From JBAQMG01 sp049302575 (lineage in GTDB: Bacteria > Bacillota > Desulfitobacteriia > Desulfitobacteriales > Desulfitobacteriaceae): a stretch of 7,457 bases of DNA. The position numbers were made by a program, and so were the translations under genes. Where the stretch lies: NCBI GenBank assembly GCA_049302575.1, contig JBAQMG010000050.1, positions 1 through 7,457 on the forward strand. The letters run 5' to 3'. Positions 5,521 through 7,457 of the stretch are shown here, piece by piece (position 1 is the first letter of the stretch; each line of letters starts with the position of its first letter). Below the pieces are notes generated by a model. The model had not been told where the DNA came from. It saw only the letters and a list, made by a program, of their open reading frames with translations, and did not search any database.

Positions 5521-6794
5521 TGTGTTACACCCTCTCTATAATTATGGCTTAAAGTAATCTGAGCCTCCGGTAAAGAAATTTCGAACTGCTCTCCTAGTTT
5601 TAAGTCTCGCACAACTAGGATCTGTTTACTCAATTCTTCCTCACCCAAGAGCAGAGCATACCTTACCCCAAGTCGGTCTGCAGCCTTTAACTGCGCCTTA
5701 AGACTTCTACTTAACAAATCAATACTTACGGGAATTTTATCCTGCCGTAATTTACTGACTAGCGCAAACCCCACTCTTTGGGCCTCTTCTCCCAAAGCGA
5801 TCAACATCGCAAACCCTGCTTCCCCAGACTCCGGTAGCTTTTTCTGAACCTCAAGCGCAGCCAGCACCCGTTCCATGCCCATGGCAAAACCAATTCCTGG
5901 TGTAGGTGGTCCACCAATCTCTTGAATCAAGCCATCATAACGGCCTCCACCACAGATCGCACTTTGAGCCCCAAGCTCCTCTACCACGACTTCAAAGGCT
6001 GTTTTTCGATAATAATCTAAACCCCTGACCAAACGTGGATTTATTTTAAAGACTACCCCTGCTGCCTTCAATAGCTCTTTTAATTGGTTAAAGTGGGCAC
6101 TACAATCCTCACAAAGCAAATCCAAAGTCGTTGGAGCACCTTCGGTAAGCTCCTGACAATTTGGATTTTTACAATCGAGAATGCGCATCGGATTACGCTC
6201 AAATCTTGCTTGACAATCCCCGCATAATTGATCACGACGCACAGCCAAGAAGGCCTGAAGTTTTTGACTGTGTTGGGTACGACAACCTGGGCAACCCACT
6301 GAATTAACATGAACTTCTAAGCCAGTTAAACCCAGACGCCGATAGAGATCCCAAACTAGACTAATCACCTCGGCATCCACGACGGGCTTATCCGCCCCCA
6401 GAACTTCCACTCCGAATTGATGAAATTGCCGGAAACGACCAGTTTGCGGGCGTTCATAACGAAACATGGGTCCTAAATAATAAAGTTTAAGAGGTAGATT
6501 GCCAGCATAGAGTTTATCCTCCACATAAGCACGGCAGACCGAGGCCGTCCCTTCGGGGCGGAGGGTCATCGAACGTTCGCCCTTGTCTAAAAAAGTATAC
6601 ATCTCTTTGTTAACGATATCCGTCGTTTCGCCAACGCCTCTTTGAAAGAGCTCAGTGGCCTCGAAAATAGGGGTGCGAATTTCCGAATACCCATATTCTT
6701 GACAAACTGAACGAATCATTTCCTCAAAATAGTGCCATTTTTCGATAGCACCCGGTAACAAATCTTGCGTTCCTTTCGCCCGTTGAATTACCAT
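5517..6794 (-). CDS. hisS: Histidyl-tRNA synthetase
   Basis: Class IIa synthetase that charges tRNA-His with histidine. 425 residues, normal for bacteria. N-terminal RAKGTQDLLPG (5-15), TLRPEGTASVCRAY (77-90), motif 2 LGPMFRYERPQTGRFRQFHQ (107-126), the HisRS-specific LVRGLDYYRKTAFE (255-268), GGGRYDGL (282-289) and motif 3 GIGFAMGMERV (300-310). The anticodon-binding domain covers about 325-420. The insertion domain has four cysteine pairs (168/171, 191/194, 208/213, 228/231), a pattern seen in many Firmicute HisRS and possibly metal binding. The ATG at 6792-6794 follows AAGGAGGG about 7 bases upstream. First gene of the hisS-aspS operon, with its 5' end behind a T-box leader; it overlaps aspS by four bases. 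Confidence 0.97.
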   Translation of the reverse strand: MVIQRAKGTQDLLPGAIEKWHYFEEMIRSVCQEYGYSEIRTPIFEATELFQRGVGETTDIVNKEMYTFLDKGERSMTLRPEGTASVCRAYVEDKLYAGNLPLKLYYLGPMFRYERPQTGRFRQFHQFGVEVLGADKPVVDAEVISLVWDLYRRLGLTGLEVHVNSVGCPGCRTQHSQKLQAFLAVRRDQLCGDCQARFERNPMRILDCKNPNCQELTEGAPTTLDLLCEDCSAHFNQLKELLKAAGVVFKINPRLVRGLDYYRKTAFEVVVEELGAQSAICGGGRYDGLIQEIGGPPTPGIGFAMGMERVLAALEVQKKLPESGEAGFAMLIALGEEAQRVGFALVSKLRQDKIPVSIDLLSRSLKAQLKAADRLGVRYALLLGEEELSKQILVVRDLKLGEQFEISLPEAQITLSHNYREGVTQ

Positions 6795-6852
6795 GGAATT
6801 CCCTCCTTTTACGAAAACTTGAAGTTTTATACTCTTCCCCTCGTGAAAACAT

Positions 6853-6890
6853 AAAAAAAGCCCCTGTCCCTGCTCAACGCAAGGGACGGG
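6853..6890 (-). terminator. Intrinsic terminator of the T-box leader
   Basis: In the leader RNA, GUCCCU (6871-6866 side) and AGGGAC (6887-6882 side) form the stem, extended by CCC (6890-6888) against GGGG (6864-6861) past one bulged A. Seven U residues (6859-6853) follow. The 5' half of this stem is also used by the antiterminator, so the two structures exclude each other. Confidence 0.88.
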
Positions 6891-7097
6891 AACTCCCGTG
6901 GTGCCACCCTAATTGACGAACTGATCCGCCCACTTTTTTGGTCAATAACGCAACCAACCGCCCAGCTTACCCTACTCCGGCTGTTCTACTAAGAGTCCCC
7001 ACAGACCGGTTCCAGTCTCGCCGATCCTCCCTGAAGTGGAAATCAACTTAGCCTTTTCCAAAGCTATCCCTAAGTATGTTGGATATACAATATTATG
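6853..7097 (-). promoter_or_regulatory. T-box leader controlling hisS-aspS
   Basis: Transcription-attenuation riboswitch that reads the charging state of a tRNA. The T-box sequence AGGGUGGCACCACGG (6910-6896) is clear. The antiterminator pairs AGGG (6910-6907) with CCCU (6885-6882) and ACGGG with CCCGU around an AGUU loop, leaving the UGGCACC bulge for the tRNA 3' end. Stem III is AUUGAC (6946-6941) with GUCAAU (6917-6912). The Stem I apical part has an AGGGAG segment, then GAUCGG (7026-7021) paired with CCGGUC (7009-7004) around a CGAGACUGGAA loop; below it UUUCCAC (7042-7036) pairs with GUGGGGA (7002-6996). The bulge base C (UGGC) fits a tRNA with G at position 73, as in tRNA-Asp and tRNA-Asn, not the C73 of tRNA-His. 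No CAC or CAU occurs in the 3' half of Stem I; GAC at 6997-6995 and GAAC at 6986-6983 are the candidate specifiers. The exact specifier loop is not settled. Confidence 0.93.
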
Positions 7098-7103
7098 TAT
7101 GTC

Positions 7104-7132
7104 ATAATATCAGAATTCTCAAGGAGTTGCAA
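7104..7132 (-). promoter_or_regulatory. Probable promoter of the T-box-hisS-aspS operon
   Basis: On the minus strand TTGCAA (7127-7132), a 17-bp spacer and TATTAT (7104-7109), with TG one base before the -10 (TGATATTAT, extended form). The start near 7097 gives a leader of about 300 bases to the hisS ATG, fitting a T-box. An overlapping alternative, TTGAGA with a 19-bp gap to CATAAT, is possible. Confidence 0.6.
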
Positions 7133-7141
7133 CTGAGAAGT

Positions 7142-7176
7142 TCGAGACACGAGGCTCGATAGATAACGAGTTTCGC
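7142..7176. repeat. Short degenerate heptamer array
   Basis: Units TCGAGAC, ACGAGGC, TCGATAG, ATAACGA, GTTTCGC follow a 7-bp period. They lie between the end of the MBL hydrolase gene and the hisS promoter. The first three parallel TCGAACT, ACGAACC, TCGAACT at 744-764, which suggests a common origin. Confidence 0.5.
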
Positions 7177-7183
7177 GCCTCTC

Positions 7184-7457
7184 TTAGCGCAGAAAAGGAT
7201 TACTTGCCTTTTCTCTCCCAATAGTTGTTTCCTCTTGATGCCCTGGCAAAACTCTGGTTTCCACAGGTAAGCTCAATAACTTTTCTCTTACTCCGCGCAG
7301 AAGTTGTTCCAGCGAGCCCCCTGGAAAATCAGTCCGACCAATGGAACCTGCAAACAGAGTATCCCCACTAAATAAAGCTTCTCTGGTCAAAAAGCAGACA
7401 CAACCCTGTGAATGGCCCGGAGTCGCTATTACCGTGATTGACTCCTTACCCACGGTT
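7184..7457 (-). CDS. Metallo-beta-lactamase-fold hydrolase, glyoxalase II-like (C-terminal part, cut by window edge)
   Basis: Cytoplasmic metal-dependent hydrolase of the glyoxalase II / YcbL-YqgX group. About 91 C-terminal residues are visible; the family is usually 200-215 long, so the N-terminal half with the HxHxDH motif is outside. Visible metal motifs: TPGHSQG (His), LFSGDTLFAGSIGRTDFPGG (bridging Asp), and LPGHQEETTIGREKASNPFL (last His, plus the family end NPFL). The GTG at 7451-7453 reads as an internal valine, not a start, because the frame stays open to the edge. In related Firmicutes a gene of this kind often lies between relA-dtd and hisS, which fits the position here. The substrate is unknown; a thioester such as S-lactoylglutathione or a bacillithiol-type equivalent is possible. 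No clear terminator follows its stop. Confidence 0.9.
   Translation of the reverse strand, partial: TVGKESITVIATPGHSQGCVCFLTREALFSGDTLFAGSIGRTDFPGGSLEQLLRGVREKLLSLPVETRVLPGHQEETTIGREKASNPFLR

Noticed and set aside
6814..6828. Inverted repeat AAAACTT/AAGTTTT just upstream of the hisS ribosome site
   Set aside because: It is an all-A/T stem apart from one C-G pair and has a very short loop; too weak to claim a role beside the strong T-box terminator.
7451..7453. GTG as the start of a small 89-residue protein
   Set aside because: The frame stays open upstream to the edge, and the sequence begins in the middle of a metallo-beta-lactamase fold; no ribosome site can be seen in the four remaining bases.

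Overview
The window looks like chromosomal DNA of an anaerobic Firmicute, most likely a clostridial relative of Desulfitobacterium or Desulfosporosinus. This is an inference from three things: the protein sequences, the neighbourhood (MBL hydrolase, hisS, aspS, rarA divergent from an Rrf2 regulator and a cysteine desulfurase), and the heptanucleotide repeat arrays in the intergenic gaps. Nothing points to a phage, plasmid or insertion sequence. All genes are housekeeping or stress genes with recognisable families, and both window edges cut a gene.

Layout from left to right. Positions 1-660 (minus) hold the N-terminal 220 residues of an IscS/NifS cysteine desulfurase, preceded by a 108-bp gap with a hairpin and a heptamer array. 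Positions 769-1218 (minus) encode an IscR-type Rrf2 regulator with three cysteines, a TTG start and a good sigma-A promoter; direct repeats just downstream of the promoter may be its operator. The divergent gap 1219-1598 carries two heptamer arrays and an extended -10 promoter for rarA (1599-2897, plus), which ends at a hairpin that can terminate transcription from both sides. Facing it on the minus strand is a two-gene unit, csoR (3362-3640) then a thioredoxin (3003-3332), with a perfect consensus promoter and a CsoR-like palindrome. Next come hisS (5517-6794) and aspS (3736-5520), minus strand, overlapping by four bases and preceded by a complete T-box leader (about 6853-7097). Positions 7184-7457 hold the C-terminal end of a metallo-beta-lactamase-fold hydrolase.

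How the parts work together. IscR and the desulfurase form an iron-sulfur and sulfur-transfer unit, probably controlled by cluster status. The hisS-aspS operon is controlled by tRNA charging through the T-box. Its variable T-box base and the lack of any His codon in the leader's specifier region suggest that it reads tRNA-Asp (or tRNA-Asn) rather than tRNA-His. CsoR has the full Cu(I) ligand set and probably represses itself and the thioredoxin. RarA acts at stalled replication forks.

I did not find a clear undescribed system. The points most worth checking are the tRNA specificity of the T-box, the csoR-thioredoxin pairing, and the period-7 repeat arrays that fill three gaps and make up most of the rarA leader.
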